A DNA stretch of 64,000 nt from Rhizorhabdus dicambivorans (GTDB taxonomy: Bacteria > Pseudomonadota > Alphaproteobacteria > Sphingomonadales > Sphingomonadaceae): NCBI RefSeq assembly GCF_002355275.1, contig NZ_CP023449.1:4814001-4878000 (forward strand), given 5' to 3'. Numbering within the stretch: the stretch's first letter is position 1; each line of letters begins with the position of its first letter. Shown piece by piece: positions 17,024-25,207 of the stretch. The notes under the pieces are model-generated. The model was given only the letters and a program-made list of their open reading frames with translations, made no database searches and was not told the origin of the DNA. The position numbers and the translations under genes are program-made.

Positions 17024-17734
17024 CTAGCGGGCCGCTTGCCAGCCCGCATCACGCGCCTGCCGCTCGGCCGTCGCGTCGAGCGGGTTTCCGGCCATCATGT
17101 CCTGCGCTGCCGCCAGCACATCGGACAGCGGCGAACCCGCCTGGGCATAGGCTCCGCTCCGCGCCGGCATGCCGGCGACGAAGCGTTCGAGCGTCCAGCC
17201 CTCCGCGCCCCGGCAACCGAGCCCGGCGCCGGCCGCCCCTTCGAAGCTGCGGCAATAGCGGCCGTCCTGCGTTCGGAAGCTGACCCCGATCCGATAGGGC
17301 GCGGCGGCGATCTGGGTGGAGGCGAGCTGGCTGTCGAGCGCGCGGGCAAGCCCGCCGGCGGCGACGAGCCGTCCGTCCCGCTCACCCACCGGCGCGGTGG
17401 AACGCGGCACCAGCTGGCCCAGGACGAGCCCCGCCACCAGCGTCGCGGCAAGCGCCGCATAGCCGCCCGCCCGTCCCATCATCATGCGCGGACGCGGCGG
17501 GAAGGGAATGACCTTCTCGTCGCGATCGAGCAGCCGCCGCAGCCGATCGGGCAGCGGCTCGTCCGCGACCCCGGAGAAATGGCCCGCCACCGTCTCGCGG
17601 AGGCGGCGATGGCGGCCAACCGCCTCGGCGAGCGCCGGATCGCCGTCCATCGCCCGTTCGAAGCGCAGCGCCTCCAGCGGCGCCAGCTCGCCATCGACAT
17701 AGGCGATGATCCGTTCCTCGTCCTTGTCGGTCAT
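17024..17734 (-). CDS. Anti-sigma factor, single transmembrane segment
   Basis: A 236-aa protein whose start ATG overlaps the sigma factor stop by 4 bases. The cytoplasmic N-terminus (MTDKDEERIIAYVDGELAPLEALRFERAM) has the anti-sigma look but lacks the HxxxCxxC zinc motif. A hydrophobic segment (AGGYAALAATLVAGLVLGQLV) crosses the inner membrane. The periplasmic part has two cysteines (GRYCRSFEG and LGCRGAEG) that could make a redox-sensitive disulfide. It should hold the adjacent ECF sigma factor inactive until an envelope signal arrives. The signal is not known. Confidence 0.85.
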   Translation of the reverse strand: MTDKDEERIIAYVDGELAPLEALRFERAMDGDPALAEAVGRHRRLRETVAGHFSGVADEPLPDRLRRLLDRDEKVIPFPPRPRMMMGRAGGYAALAATLVAGLVLGQLVPRSTAPVGERDGRLVAAGGLARALDSQLASTQIAAAPYRIGVSFRTQDGRYCRSFEGAAGAGLGCRGAEGWTLERFVAGMPARSGAYAQAGSPLSDVLAAAQDMMAGNPLDATAERQARDAGWQAAR

Positions 17735-18222
17735 GCCGCCTCTCCCAATATCTCCATCAGGGCCTGCCGGCCGCGCACCAGTCGGGAGGTCACCGTGCCC
17801 ATCGGCAGTCCCAGCGTCTCGGCCGCTTCCCTGTAGGCGAACCCCTCGACCAGGATCAGCGCGATCACCTCGCGCTGCTCGGGCGGCAGCGCCGCCATCG
17901 CCCGATCGACCTTGCCAAGCTCGACCCTGGCCTCGATCCGGCGGTCATCGGCCTCACCCACATGCATTCCTTCCTCCTCCGCGACGAAGGTCTCGCCGCG
18001 CCGTTTCCGCGCGCGGACCTCGTCGATCCAGCCATTGCGCATGATCCGGTACATCCACGAATCGAGACGCGTTCCCGCCTCCCACTGGCTTTCCGCCTTC
18101 AGCGCGCGTTCAAGCGCGATCTGGCAAAGATCATCCGCATCCGCCGCGTCGAGCGTCAGCGCACGGGCGAAGCGACGCAGGCGGGGCAGCAGATCGAGCA
18201 GGGCGCGTTCGAATGGTGTCAC
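17731..18222 (-). CDS. ECF RNA polymerase sigma factor
   Basis: A 163-aa sigma70-family factor with region 2 (LPRLRRFARALTLDAADADDLCQ and SWMYRIMRNGWIDEVRARKRRGE) and region 4 (ALPPEQREVIALILVEGFAYREAA and LGLPMGTVTSRLVRGRQAL helix-turn-helix). The start is GTG at 18222 with an AGGAAGA RBS upstream. Its stop is coupled to the anti-sigma start. It probably binds the GGATGAAAC motif in the divergent promoter (18268-18299), which would give autoregulation. Target genes probably include the divergent S8 protease and the Gly-rich protein at 19820. Confidence 0.92.
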   Translation of the reverse strand: MTPFERALLDLLPRLRRFARALTLDAADADDLCQIALERALKAESQWEAGTRLDSWMYRIMRNGWIDEVRARKRRGETFVAEEEGMHVGEADDRRIEARVELGKVDRAMAALPPEQREVIALILVEGFAYREAAETLGLPMGTVTSRLVRGRQALMEILGEAA

Positions 18223-18267
18223 TCTGGCCTGTCTTCCTGTCGCGCGCCGTGCCGATCGGCTCCCGGT

Positions 18268-18299
18268 GGATGAAACGGATCAGCCCGCGCGTTTCATCC
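18268..18299. promoter_or_regulatory. Palindromic bidirectional ECF-type promoter
   Basis: GGATGAAACG (18268-18277) and CGTTTCATCC (18290-18299) form a perfect inverted repeat with a 12-base spacer. Read on either strand it gives GGATGAAAC, 13 bases, then CGTT. This matches the general layout of ECF -35/-10 elements (GGATG to CGTT is 17 bases). It would drive both the sigma/anti-sigma operon (start 18222) and the S8 protease (start 18361). The same pair occurs at 19745-19770. Confidence 0.65.
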
Positions 18300-18360
18300 A
18301 TGCAACCCGATCGCGTGACGGCCGTTGGGTCATAACGGCCCTGAAAGGAAATCGATCCCG

Positions 18361-19629
18361 ATGAAGCTGAGCGGCCCGATCCTGGCGATGGCGGCGGCGC
18401 TGGCCCTGTCCGGCTCCGGCGCCGCGCAATTGCTGCCGCCGGTCGGCGGAGCGATCGGCCAGACCATTGGCGGCGTGACCGAACGCGTCGGCCGGATCGG
18501 CGACAGGCTCGACGACAGCGTGGACCAGGCCGGCGGGGCGATCGGCCGGCTCGCACGCGACCGGCTCGGCCGGATCGACGCGCTGGTGCGCGCCAATCCC
18601 CAGGCGCTCGAATATGATGCGCGGGGCGATGCGGCGGTGAAGGGCGAGCTGATCCTGCTCGACCCCGATCCGGCCGCGCTGCGGGCGGCAATGGCGGCCG
18701 GCTTCGCGGTCGAGGAGCAGGGCGATCTGGCGGGCCTGGGCATCGCCGCCGCGCGGCTGCGCGTGCCCGCCTCCATGGACCTCGCCAGAGCGGAGAAGCT
18801 GCTGCGCCGGATCGCTCCCGGGGCCACCGTCCAGTCCAACCCCGTTTATCAGACGAGCGGCGAGGCCGCTGCTCCGGCCCGCGCCGCGCCCGCCGCTTCG
18901 GCTCCGGGCCCCGGCGCGCCGATCGGGATGATCGATGGCGGCGTGGCACGCCACCCCGCGCTGCCGGACGGCATCGTCCAGCGCGGCTTCGCGGCAGGCG
19001 CCCCCGCCCCCGGCAATCATGGCACGGCGGTCGCCTCGATCCTGGTCGGGCGTGGCGCGGTGCGGGGGGTCTCCCCACGGAGCCGGTTGCTGGCAGCCGA
19101 CGTCTATGGCCGCGATCCGCGCGGCGGCAACGCGCTGGCCATTGCCCGCGCGCTCGGCTGGCTGGCGCAAAGCGGCGCGGCGGTCGTCAACATCAGCCTC
19201 GCCGGGCCCGACAATGCGCTGCTCGCCCGGGCCGTGGCTGCCGCTTCCGGCAAGGGGCTGCTGCTGGTTGCGGCGGTCGGCAATGACGGCGCCGCCTCGC
19301 CCCCCGCCTATCCCGCCTCCTATCCCCAGGTGATCGCCGTCACCGGTATCGACGCCAAGCGGCGGGTGCTGATCGAGGCCGGCAAGGCCAGCCATGTCGA
19401 CTTCGCCGCGCCGGGCGCCGACCTGCTCGCCGCAAAGGCGGACGGCGGCACCGCCAGGCTGCGCGGCACCTCCTATGCCGCACCCTTCATCACAGGCCGG
19501 CTCGCCCGCCTCTCCGCCGGGGGGCCGCTCCCCCGCGCCCGCGCCGTCGCGCTGCTTGCCGCGGAGGCCACCCCCGCCAAGGGCCGGGCCGGACGCGGGA
19601 TCATCTGCATGGACTGCGCGACTCGCTGA
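18361..19629 (+). CDS. Subtilisin-like serine protease, S8 family
   Basis: A 422-aa exported protein with signal peptide MKLSGPILAMAAALALSGSGAA. The catalytic triad is Asp192 (GMIDGG), His220 (GNHGTAVASI) and Ser371 (GTSYAAP). The roughly 160-residue N-terminal prodomain-like region contains GAQLLPPVGGAIGQTIGG and an inhibitor-like LRVPASMDLARAEKLLRRI. A longer upstream start (18325) would put the signal peptide inside the protein, so the ATG at 18361, which has AAAGGA upstream, is preferred. It is divergent from the ECF sigma operon and shares its palindromic promoter. Its substrate in the periplasm or outside the cell is unknown. Confidence 0.9.
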   Translation: MKLSGPILAMAAALALSGSGAAQLLPPVGGAIGQTIGGVTERVGRIGDRLDDSVDQAGGAIGRLARDRLGRIDALVRANPQALEYDARGDAAVKGELILLDPDPAALRAAMAAGFAVEEQGDLAGLGIAAARLRVPASMDLARAEKLLRRIAPGATVQSNPVYQTSGEAAAPARAAPAASAPGPGAPIGMIDGGVARHPALPDGIVQRGFAAGAPAPGNHGTAVASILVGRGAVRGVSPRSRLLAADVYGRDPRGGNALAIARALGWLAQSGAAVVNISLAGPDNALLARAVAAASGKGLLLVAAVGNDGAASPPAYPASYPQVIAVTGIDAKRRVLIEAGKASHVDFAAPGADLLAAKADGGTARLRGTSYAAPFITGRLARLSAGGPLPRARAVALLAAEATPAKGRAGRGIICMDCATR

Positions 19630-19744
19630 CCTCCTCAGCGTCACTCCGGACCCGATCCGCGATTACGACAGTGGCGATGAAGCTGAAGATAATAGAGCCG
19701 GATCAGTCGGTTATCAAAAATCCGCAAATTTTTCTGCTTTTCCG

Positions 19745-19770
19745 GGATGAAACCCCTCGCCCCTCCCGTT
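19745..19770 (+). promoter_or_regulatory. Third copy of the ECF-like motif
   Basis: GGATGAAAC (19745-19753) is followed after exactly 13 bases by CGTT (19767-19770). This is the same arrangement as the palindrome at 18268-18299. It lies about 50 bases before the start codon of the Gly-rich secreted protein (19820), a normal promoter distance. Confidence 0.5.
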
Positions 19771-19819
19771 GCCAGATGGAGCGGCACGCGATGCCGCCCG
19801 ATGGGAAAGGACAAGAGCG

Positions 19820-20407
19820 ATGGAGAACATCTTCTGGGGTAGCGCGCTGGCCGCGCTGGCGATCATGGCCGCTCCGGCCCCGGCCCAGCTTCTGGGCGGC
19901 GGCGGCGGCCTCGGTGGTGGGCTGGGCGGTGGCCTGGGCGGCGTCGGCAGCACCGTGGGCCGGGTCGGCTCGGACGTGACCGGCAGCGTCAACGGCGCGG
20001 TGTCGGGCACCGGCAGCGCCAATGTCGATCGCCGCAGCGGCCGCGCATCGGGCAACGGTTCGGCGGGTGCGGCCGGCGGCCTGACCGGCGGCGCATCGGG
20101 CGCGCTCGGCCAGCTCGCGCTGGCGGGCACCGGCGCGGCCAACGCCTCCGGCAGCTTCGACGTGTCGCCCGGCATGGTGGTGGAGGATGTGCGCGGCCGG
20201 GCGATCGGCACGGTGCAGCAGGTTCGCTCGACCGCCAACGGCACCGTCGAGGCGGTGGTGATGAAGGTCGGCGACGCGACCGCCACCCTGCCCGCCGCCA
20301 ACTTCAACGGTTCCGGCAATGTCCTCGTCTCGGCGATGGGCAAGGGCGAGGTGAAGAAGGAGGCGAAGAGCCAGAACGGTTCGGACGGCAAGCAGGCCGC
20401 CAACTGA
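19820..20407 (+). CDS. Secreted Gly-rich protein with PRC-barrel-like C-terminus
   Basis: A 195-aa protein. The start ATG has AAAGGA about 8 bases upstream and gives a signal peptide (MENIFWGSALAALAIMAAPAPAQ). A Gly/Ser/Ala-rich region follows (LGGGGGLGGGLGGGLGGVG, then SANVDRRSGRASGNGSAG). The C-terminal part (VSPGMVVEDVRGRAIGTVQQVR...VEAVVMKVGDATATLP) resembles a PRC-barrel-like fold. It ends in a charged tail (KKEAKSQNGSDGKQ). It may be a periplasmic or envelope protein under ECF control. A terminator follows directly. Confidence 0.78.
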   Translation: MENIFWGSALAALAIMAAPAPAQLLGGGGGLGGGLGGGLGGVGSTVGRVGSDVTGSVNGAVSGTGSANVDRRSGRASGNGSAGAAGGLTGGASGALGQLALAGTGAANASGSFDVSPGMVVEDVRGRAIGTVQQVRSTANGTVEAVVMKVGDATATLPAANFNGSGNVLVSAMGKGEVKKEAKSQNGSDGKQAAN

Positions 20408-20477
20408 ACGCGCGGGGCGTGCCGCGGGCCTCCCCCGCCGCGCCCCCGCTATCGACCGGCGAAACCCGGAGCGAGGA

Positions 20478-20509
20478 GGCCGTGCCGTCTGGAGGTGGCA
20501 CGGCCTTTT
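20478..20509 (+). terminator. Rho-independent terminator
   Basis: GGCCGTGCC (20478-20486) pairs with GGCACGGCC (20497-20505) around a 10-nt loop and is followed by TTTT (20506-20509). It lies 71 bases after the Gly-rich protein stop and ends that transcription unit. Confidence 0.8.
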
Positions 20510-20557
20510 CGCGCGCGGGAACGGACAGGTGGCGCCGCGTCATCGCAAAGGGCGCCA

Positions 20558-21388
20558 TCATACATCGCAATAAATCTGCCGGATCAGCCCCGCATTCAGG
20601 AAAAGCTGGAAGCGGGCGAGCGCGCTTCGCCGCCCGGCAATCGGTGCCTTGTAGCGTTGATCGATACCGACCCGCGTCTGGACCATGAGGCCGCGAAGCG
20701 CGCCCGGCATGGCGCTGAGGATGCGGCCGCGACGCTCGGTCGCCATCGAAACGATACCCACGACATCGCCGTCGTCGTTCAGGACAGGGCCGCCGCTCAG
20801 GCCGTCCAGCGGCTCCGCCGGGTCCTGAGACCGCCAATCCTCGACCCAGGCCAGCACCTCCTCCGAGCGCCCGGTGCGGCGCACGGCCCCCGTCCTGCCG
20901 AGCAGCCGTGAACCAATCAGACCAGGCGAGCCCATCGGAAAGCCCATATGATAGCCCATCGCGCCCCGGACGGGTGTCCTCACCGCAAGATTGAGACCGG
21001 TCGGCGCGGCCAATCCGCCCGACAGCAGCGATATGTCGTCGCCAAGCGCGCGGGCGGGGGCCCGCGCGGCAAGCGCCATGCGCCGCCCCGCCAGCAGATG
21101 GACCTTGCTGCAATGATCGGTGACATGGGCGGCGGTGGCCCATGATCCGCGAGGATCGACGGCGAAGGCAGTGCCCTGCCGCGATGCCGCCGCAGCGCCG
21201 CTCTCTTCATAATAGACGGGCAGCGCCTCCTCCGGAAGCGGCCGCCGCTGATGGTCGGCCCGTCCGATCAGGCGGGCCGTCTCGCGGACCTTGACGAAGT
21301 TCGGCGCCGGCGCGGGCCTGGCGCCGAAGGACGCGAGCATGCCCAGCGAAATCATCCAGGATGCGGCGAGGAGGAACCGCATGGCCAT
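20558..21388 (-). CDS. Trypsin-like serine protease, exported
   Basis: A 276-aa protein with an N-terminal signal (MAMRFLLAASWMISLGMLASFGA). Chymotrypsin-fold motifs are AAHV (catalytic His in the ATAAHVTDHC segment), DDISLL (Asp) and GLSGGPVL (Ser). The protein ends in RFQLFLNAGLIRQIYCDV. A second Met two codons in is an alternative start. It is 1 base from the DUF350 gene stop, so the two genes share a transcript. It is likely a periplasmic protease like others of the S1C/HtrA-like type, though no PDZ domain is visible. Confidence 0.85.
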   Translation of the reverse strand: MAMRFLLAASWMISLGMLASFGARPAPAPNFVKVRETARLIGRADHQRRPLPEEALPVYYEESGAAAASRQGTAFAVDPRGSWATAAHVTDHCSKVHLLAGRRMALAARAPARALGDDISLLSGGLAAPTGLNLAVRTPVRGAMGYHMGFPMGSPGLIGSRLLGRTGAVRRTGRSEEVLAWVEDWRSQDPAEPLDGLSGGPVLNDDGDVVGIVSMATERRGRILSAMPGALRGLMVQTRVGIDQRYKAPIAGRRSALARFQLFLNAGLIRQIYCDV

Positions 21389-21389
21389 G

Positions 21390-21818
21390 TCACGCCGCTA
21401 TGGCCGCCGCGTTGATGCTGGCGAAGCCGATCCTGAACAGCAGCAGGAACAGCGCCGCGGCGACATCGCCATCGTCCAGCCTGGCGCTCAGGTCCGGGAT
21501 CAGCAGCTGCGTCAGCCAGAAGGCCGAGAGCTGGATCAGCATAACCGGCATCGCCCAGATCAATATGTCCCAGCCGTTCACCGCGCCGGCAAGGCAGAAG
21601 GCCAGGGGGATGGCCGCACCCAGCGCGGCGCCGCCTGCCGATATCGCGACCGATATGTTGCCGGCGCGGATTTCTCGGACCTCGTGACAGGGCGTGATCC
21701 AGAAGCTGAGCGCCAGGGTGGATATCCAGATGATGATCGTCAGCAGAAGATGACCGAGCAGTATCGGCAGGCCCAGCTCAAGACTGAGCAATATCGCTTT
21801 CAAATCCCCCACCGCCAC
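21390..21818 (-). CDS. DUF350 family membrane protein
   Basis: A 142-aa protein with about four transmembrane helices arranged as two similar halves (LGHLLLTIIIWISTLALSFWI and MPVMLIQLSAFWLTQLLIPDL), the pattern of DUF350 proteins. GNISVAISAGGAALGAAIPLAFCL is typical of the family. It is transcribed with the trypsin-like protease. DUF350 proteins have no firm function. It lies opposite the PA2169-type gene, sharing the 21,819-21,992 AT-rich gap, where I saw no clear promoter. Confidence 0.8.
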   Translation of the reverse strand: MAVGDLKAILLSLELGLPILLGHLLLTIIIWISTLALSFWITPCHEVREIRAGNISVAISAGGAALGAAIPLAFCLAGAVNGWDILIWAMPVMLIQLSAFWLTQLLIPDLSARLDDGDVAAALFLLLFRIGFASINAAAIAA

Positions 21819-21992
21819 ATTCCTCCATTTCGGAGAGAATTATGCCGATCCACCAGATATGGATCAGATATCAACGGGTTATATTCGGCATGATCGGACC
21901 AATCTTCGATCAAACCGGGGATTAAAATACAGTAATTATACAGAATTGATTAAACATCGTAGTAGATAATACTTACGTCCGGGAGGCTCGAC

Positions 21993-22466
21993 ATGTCCGG
22001 ATGGAACGCAGGAGCGGTACATCTCCTGGAAACATTGACCGACAGCATGGCCGGCTATGATCATGTCGGCGAACATGCCCATCGCTTCGGCTTCTATGCC
22101 TTTTGCGAGCATCACGCGACCGAACGCGCCCAGCTTCTACATTCCTACCGCCGCCTTATGGAGATGCGGGCCGGGCAGGCAGAACGGCATGGAAGCATCC
22201 TCGGCACCGCCCACAGACTGTTTCTCGATTTCCGCGCCGCATTGTCCTCGGGCGATCTGGCCGTCATCGAGGAACTGATCCGTGGGGAGAGCTTTCTGGC
22301 CTCCCGGATCGACAGGCTGCTCGAGCAAGAGGATACCCCTCAGGACATCGCCAGCCTCGGCCGCACACTGCGGGCACATGTCAGCCAGTCGCTGCTCGAC
22401 CTGCAGGCCATGCAGGATCATGCCCGGCAAGGCCAGAATGCCAAAGCCTTCAGGCCATTTTCCTGA
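21993..22466 (+). CDS. PA2169-type four-helix bundle protein
   Basis: A 157-aa protein starting MSGWNAGAVHLLETLTDSMAGYDHVGEHAHRFGFYAFCEHHATERAQ. The helical, His-rich pattern and the second half (LGTAHRLFLDFRAALSSGDLAVIEELIRGESFL) match the PA2169/DUF2383 group of ferritin-like four-helix proteins. GGGAGGC lies upstream as the RBS. The group is often linked to general stress. It sits opposite the DUF350-protease pair. The function is unknown. Confidence 0.8.
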   Translation: MSGWNAGAVHLLETLTDSMAGYDHVGEHAHRFGFYAFCEHHATERAQLLHSYRRLMEMRAGQAERHGSILGTAHRLFLDFRAALSSGDLAVIEELIRGESFLASRIDRLLEQEDTPQDIASLGRTLRAHVSQSLLDLQAMQDHARQGQNAKAFRPFS

Positions 22467-22529
22467 GCCGGGGCCACGCCGCACCGCGATTGGACGGGAA
22501 ATTCCATCCCCACCCTTCCCGGTCGCCGC

Positions 22530-23099
22530 TCACCGCCCGTCCCGCACCCGCCGCAGGATCACATAGAGCGCGCCCTGTCCGCCATGTCTTGGATGGGCGT
22601 TGCGCACCGCCGCGATGCGGCCGGCATGGCGGGAGCTTTGCAGCCAGGCGCCGATCGAGGCACGGATCAGGCCGCGGCGGGGTCGACCGTCGAGATTGCG
22701 ATCTTCCTCGCGCGGGGGCTTGCCCGTGATCAGCAGGATGACCCTGATACCCTCGGCCACCGCCTGATCGAGCATCCCGTCGAGCAGCCGCCGGGCGCTG
22801 TCCAGGCTGTGGCCGTGCAGGTCGACGGTCCAGTCCGGCTGGGTGGCGCCGCGCCGGATGCGCTTGTCCCAGCCCCCGTCGAGACCATCCGCCAGCGGCT
22901 TCTGCTGGGCGACCGGCGTGGCGGCGGGAAGGCGGATCGGCGGCACGCGTCCGCGCTTGGGCGCGGGCATCGGGGCGGCAGGCGTTTCGGCGGCGGTGAC
23001 AACCGGCGGCGCCTTGGCCGAACGGCGGGCGATCGGCCGGACCGTTGCGGTCACCTTGTGCCAGAGCGCCTTTTCGTCAGGATCGAGCCGCCGGCCCAT
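22530..23099 (-). CDS. Smr domain protein
   Basis: A 189-aa protein with a C-terminal Smr domain (from DLHGHSLDSARRLLDGMLDQA to the end) including the DLHG catalytic-type motif, LITGKP and the GGQGALYV motif. The N-terminal part is basic and Pro-rich and probably disordered. Smr domains nick branched DNA or bind RNA. The gene overlaps the MltA gene by 23 bases on the same strand, so it is the third gene of a Tim44-MltA-Smr unit. Confidence 0.9.
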   Translation of the reverse strand: MGRRLDPDEKALWHKVTATVRPIARRSAKAPPVVTAAETPAAPMPAPKRGRVPPIRLPAATPVAQQKPLADGLDGGWDKRIRRGATQPDWTVDLHGHSLDSARRLLDGMLDQAVAEGIRVILLITGKPPREEDRNLDGRPRRGLIRASIGAWLQSSRHAGRIAAVRNAHPRHGGQGALYVILRRVRDGR

Positions 23100-24336
23100 C
23101 GGACCCCACCAATCGGGCTGCGGCGGCGCGGGGAATCATCAGCCAGGCCTGGCCGCGCCCGCTCATGCCGCCAGCGATGGTGCGCGCCTCGTCGCCCGCG
23201 CCCCAGAAGGTATCGAAGCGGTTCGAGCCCTTGATCGCACCGCCGGTGTCCTGCGCCACCCAGAGGCCGCTGGCCTCGGTGCGGTCGAGCTTGAGGAGGA
23301 CGGGCGCGCCGAGCGGCACGAAGGCGGGGTCGGCCGCCACCGTCACCCGGCCCGTCACGGGCAGGTTCAGCGCGCCGATCGGCCCCGGGCCGGTGAGTTC
23401 GCGGAAGAAGACGAAGCTCTTGTTCTCGCGCATGATCGCGTCACCCTCGGCCGGGTTGGCACGCAGCCACGCCATCACCCCCTGCATCGAGAGCTGGCCC
23501 GGGCCAAGCAGGCCACGATCGCGCATCAGCTTGCCGATGCCGACATATTCGCGGCCATTCTGGCCGTCATAGCCGATCCGCATCACCGATCCGTCGGGCA
23601 GGCGGAGGCGCCCGGACCCCTGGACCTGAAGGAAGAAGAACTCGACCGGATCGGCGGCATAGCCGATCTCTAGCTTCATGCCCTTCAGCGCGCCGTCCTC
23701 GATCTGCCCGCGATCGGGATAGGGGATCAGCTTGCCCCCCTGCACCCGCCCGCGGATCTTCTTGCCCTTCATCTCCGGGAAGAAATCGCCGAGATCGCCT
23801 TCGATCAGATCGCCTGGCCGCTTGTAGACCGGCACTTCATAGCCGAGCCTGGGCTCCCGTGAGCCTGCTATCTCGGGTTCGTAATAGCCGGTCGCATAGG
23901 CCTGGCCATCGCCGACCTGGACGATGGCGAGCTGGGTGCCGAAGAAGCCGGCGGCGTCGCTGTCGGGCCAGGCGCTCGCCTGCGCACAGGCCTGCCCCCA
24001 GTCGCCCGATTGGGTCAGGCCGCTCTGATCGGCACGGCGCTGGAGCGCGGGGCAGGACAGACGGAAGGCGGTGAGCGCGGCGCGCGCGGCGGTGGGGTTG
24101 ATCCCGAAGCTCAGGAAATCCGGCCCGGGCCGCACCCCGGCCTGGGCTGCGCTGGTCGGCTTGGGCGCGGGCTGCGGTACCGCCGGTGCGGTAGCGGCCG
24201 GCGGCGCGGGCTTGTGATGATGGGTGGGCGGCGGGCGGTGGCCGGCAACCTCGGGGCTTGGAATGACGCTACAGGCCGACAGTGCCGCAAGCGCGAAGAT
24301 CGCCCCGAGGCTGCCCCCGCCAGGAAGGCGGATCAC
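23077..24336 (-). CDS. mltA: Membrane-bound lytic murein transglycosylase A
   Basis: A 419-aa lipoprotein with a lipobox LSAC, and a Pro/His/Ala-rich spacer (APPAATAPAVPQPAP). The MltA domain runs over the middle, and the C-terminal 3D domain has VAQDTGGAIKG and NRFDTFWGAGDEAR with the catalytic aspartate. It cleaves glycan strands of peptidoglycan to 1,6-anhydro ends. It overlaps smr by 23 bases and the Tim44-like gene by 4. Confidence 0.95.
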   Translation of the reverse strand: MIRLPGGGSLGAIFALAALSACSVIPSPEVAGHRPPPTHHHKPAPPAATAPAVPQPAPKPTSAAQAGVRPGPDFLSFGINPTAARAALTAFRLSCPALQRRADQSGLTQSGDWGQACAQASAWPDSDAAGFFGTQLAIVQVGDGQAYATGYYEPEIAGSREPRLGYEVPVYKRPGDLIEGDLGDFFPEMKGKKIRGRVQGGKLIPYPDRGQIEDGALKGMKLEIGYAADPVEFFFLQVQGSGRLRLPDGSVMRIGYDGQNGREYVGIGKLMRDRGLLGPGQLSMQGVMAWLRANPAEGDAIMRENKSFVFFRELTGPGPIGALNLPVTGRVTVAADPAFVPLGAPVLLKLDRTEASGLWVAQDTGGAIKGSNRFDTFWGAGDEARTIAGGMSGRGQAWLMIPRAAAARLVGSDGPAARS

Positions 24337-24983
24337 GCCGCCTCGTCGGTTTCGACTAGGGTCCAGTTGGGATCGTCGGAGCGGACGTTCCGGCTGAAGG
24401 TCCAGACGTCGTGCGTCGGGACCGCGTCGGTCAGCGAGCCGGCGATGACATTGCCGTCGCTGTCGCGGGTGACGGCGGCGATATCGGCATCGAAGCGGAT
24501 CGTGACGCTCGCGGTCTGGCCGTTCATCCGCGCCTGCTCGATCACCGCATTCTCGATCGAGACCAGCCGGTTGTCGAGCTGCTCGCCCGCCGCCTTCCGG
24601 TCGGCGATGGCGGTGGCGAAGGCCTCGTGGACGTCATCCTCGGTCAGGCGGCGGAGGGTCTCCTCATCGCCGCGCCAATAGGCTTCGAGGATCATCCGGT
24701 AGGCCGAGCGGGCGCCTTCGAGAAACGCACCCGGGTCAAAGCTTCCATCGGCGGCCTGGATCGCGCGGACCCCGGCCTCGGCGCGCGGCTCGACCGTCGC
24801 GGGACGGGCCGGCGCGGCGGGAGCGCTGTTGTCGGGAAGCGAACGGCCTGCACCGATCGGGGCGGGCGCGGCCTCGGCGGGACGGGCGAGCGTCTGTTCG
24901 TGACCCGTGCGACGGCCCAGCACGCTCCACAGGCGGAACGCGACGAACAGAAACACCATCGCGAGTATGACAATCGTGGTCAC
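24333..24983 (-). CDS. Tim44/TimA-domain membrane protein
   Basis: A 216-aa protein with a GTG start at 24983 giving MTTIVILAMVFLFVAFRLW, a single N-terminal membrane helix. The body has the Tim44 fold, seen in GSFDPGAFLEGARSAYRMILEAYWRGDEETLRRLTEDDV and AFATAIADRK. A much longer open frame upstream (to 25208) runs into the divergent secB region and has no RBS. In alphaproteobacteria such proteins are linked to the Sec machinery or membrane protein assembly. The gene overlaps mltA by 4 bases. Confidence 0.9.
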   Translation of the reverse strand: MTTIVILAMVFLFVAFRLWSVLGRRTGHEQTLARPAEAAPAPIGAGRSLPDNSAPAAPARPATVEPRAEAGVRAIQAADGSFDPGAFLEGARSAYRMILEAYWRGDEETLRRLTEDDVHEAFATAIADRKAAGEQLDNRLVSIENAVIEQARMNGQTASVTIRFDADIAAVTRDSDGNVIAGSLTDAVPTHDVWTFSRNVRSDDPNWTLVETDEAA

Positions 24984-25207
24984 CGGGCACTCCAATACGC
25001 TGCCTGCCGCCAACATAGGGGCAATGGCCGCAATATTCAAATGGCCGCGCGGCACAAGCCGCATCTTCCGCCCCGATATGGGGCGGTGCGGCCGCGTCGC
25101 CATGCCGCCATTGCTCCTCCGGGCCCCGCCTGCTAGGCGCGTGGCCCATTGCCGCGTGCAGCCGGGGGGCCGGCGGCCGGGCCGCAACCGAGATGGAAAG
25201 AATTGCA

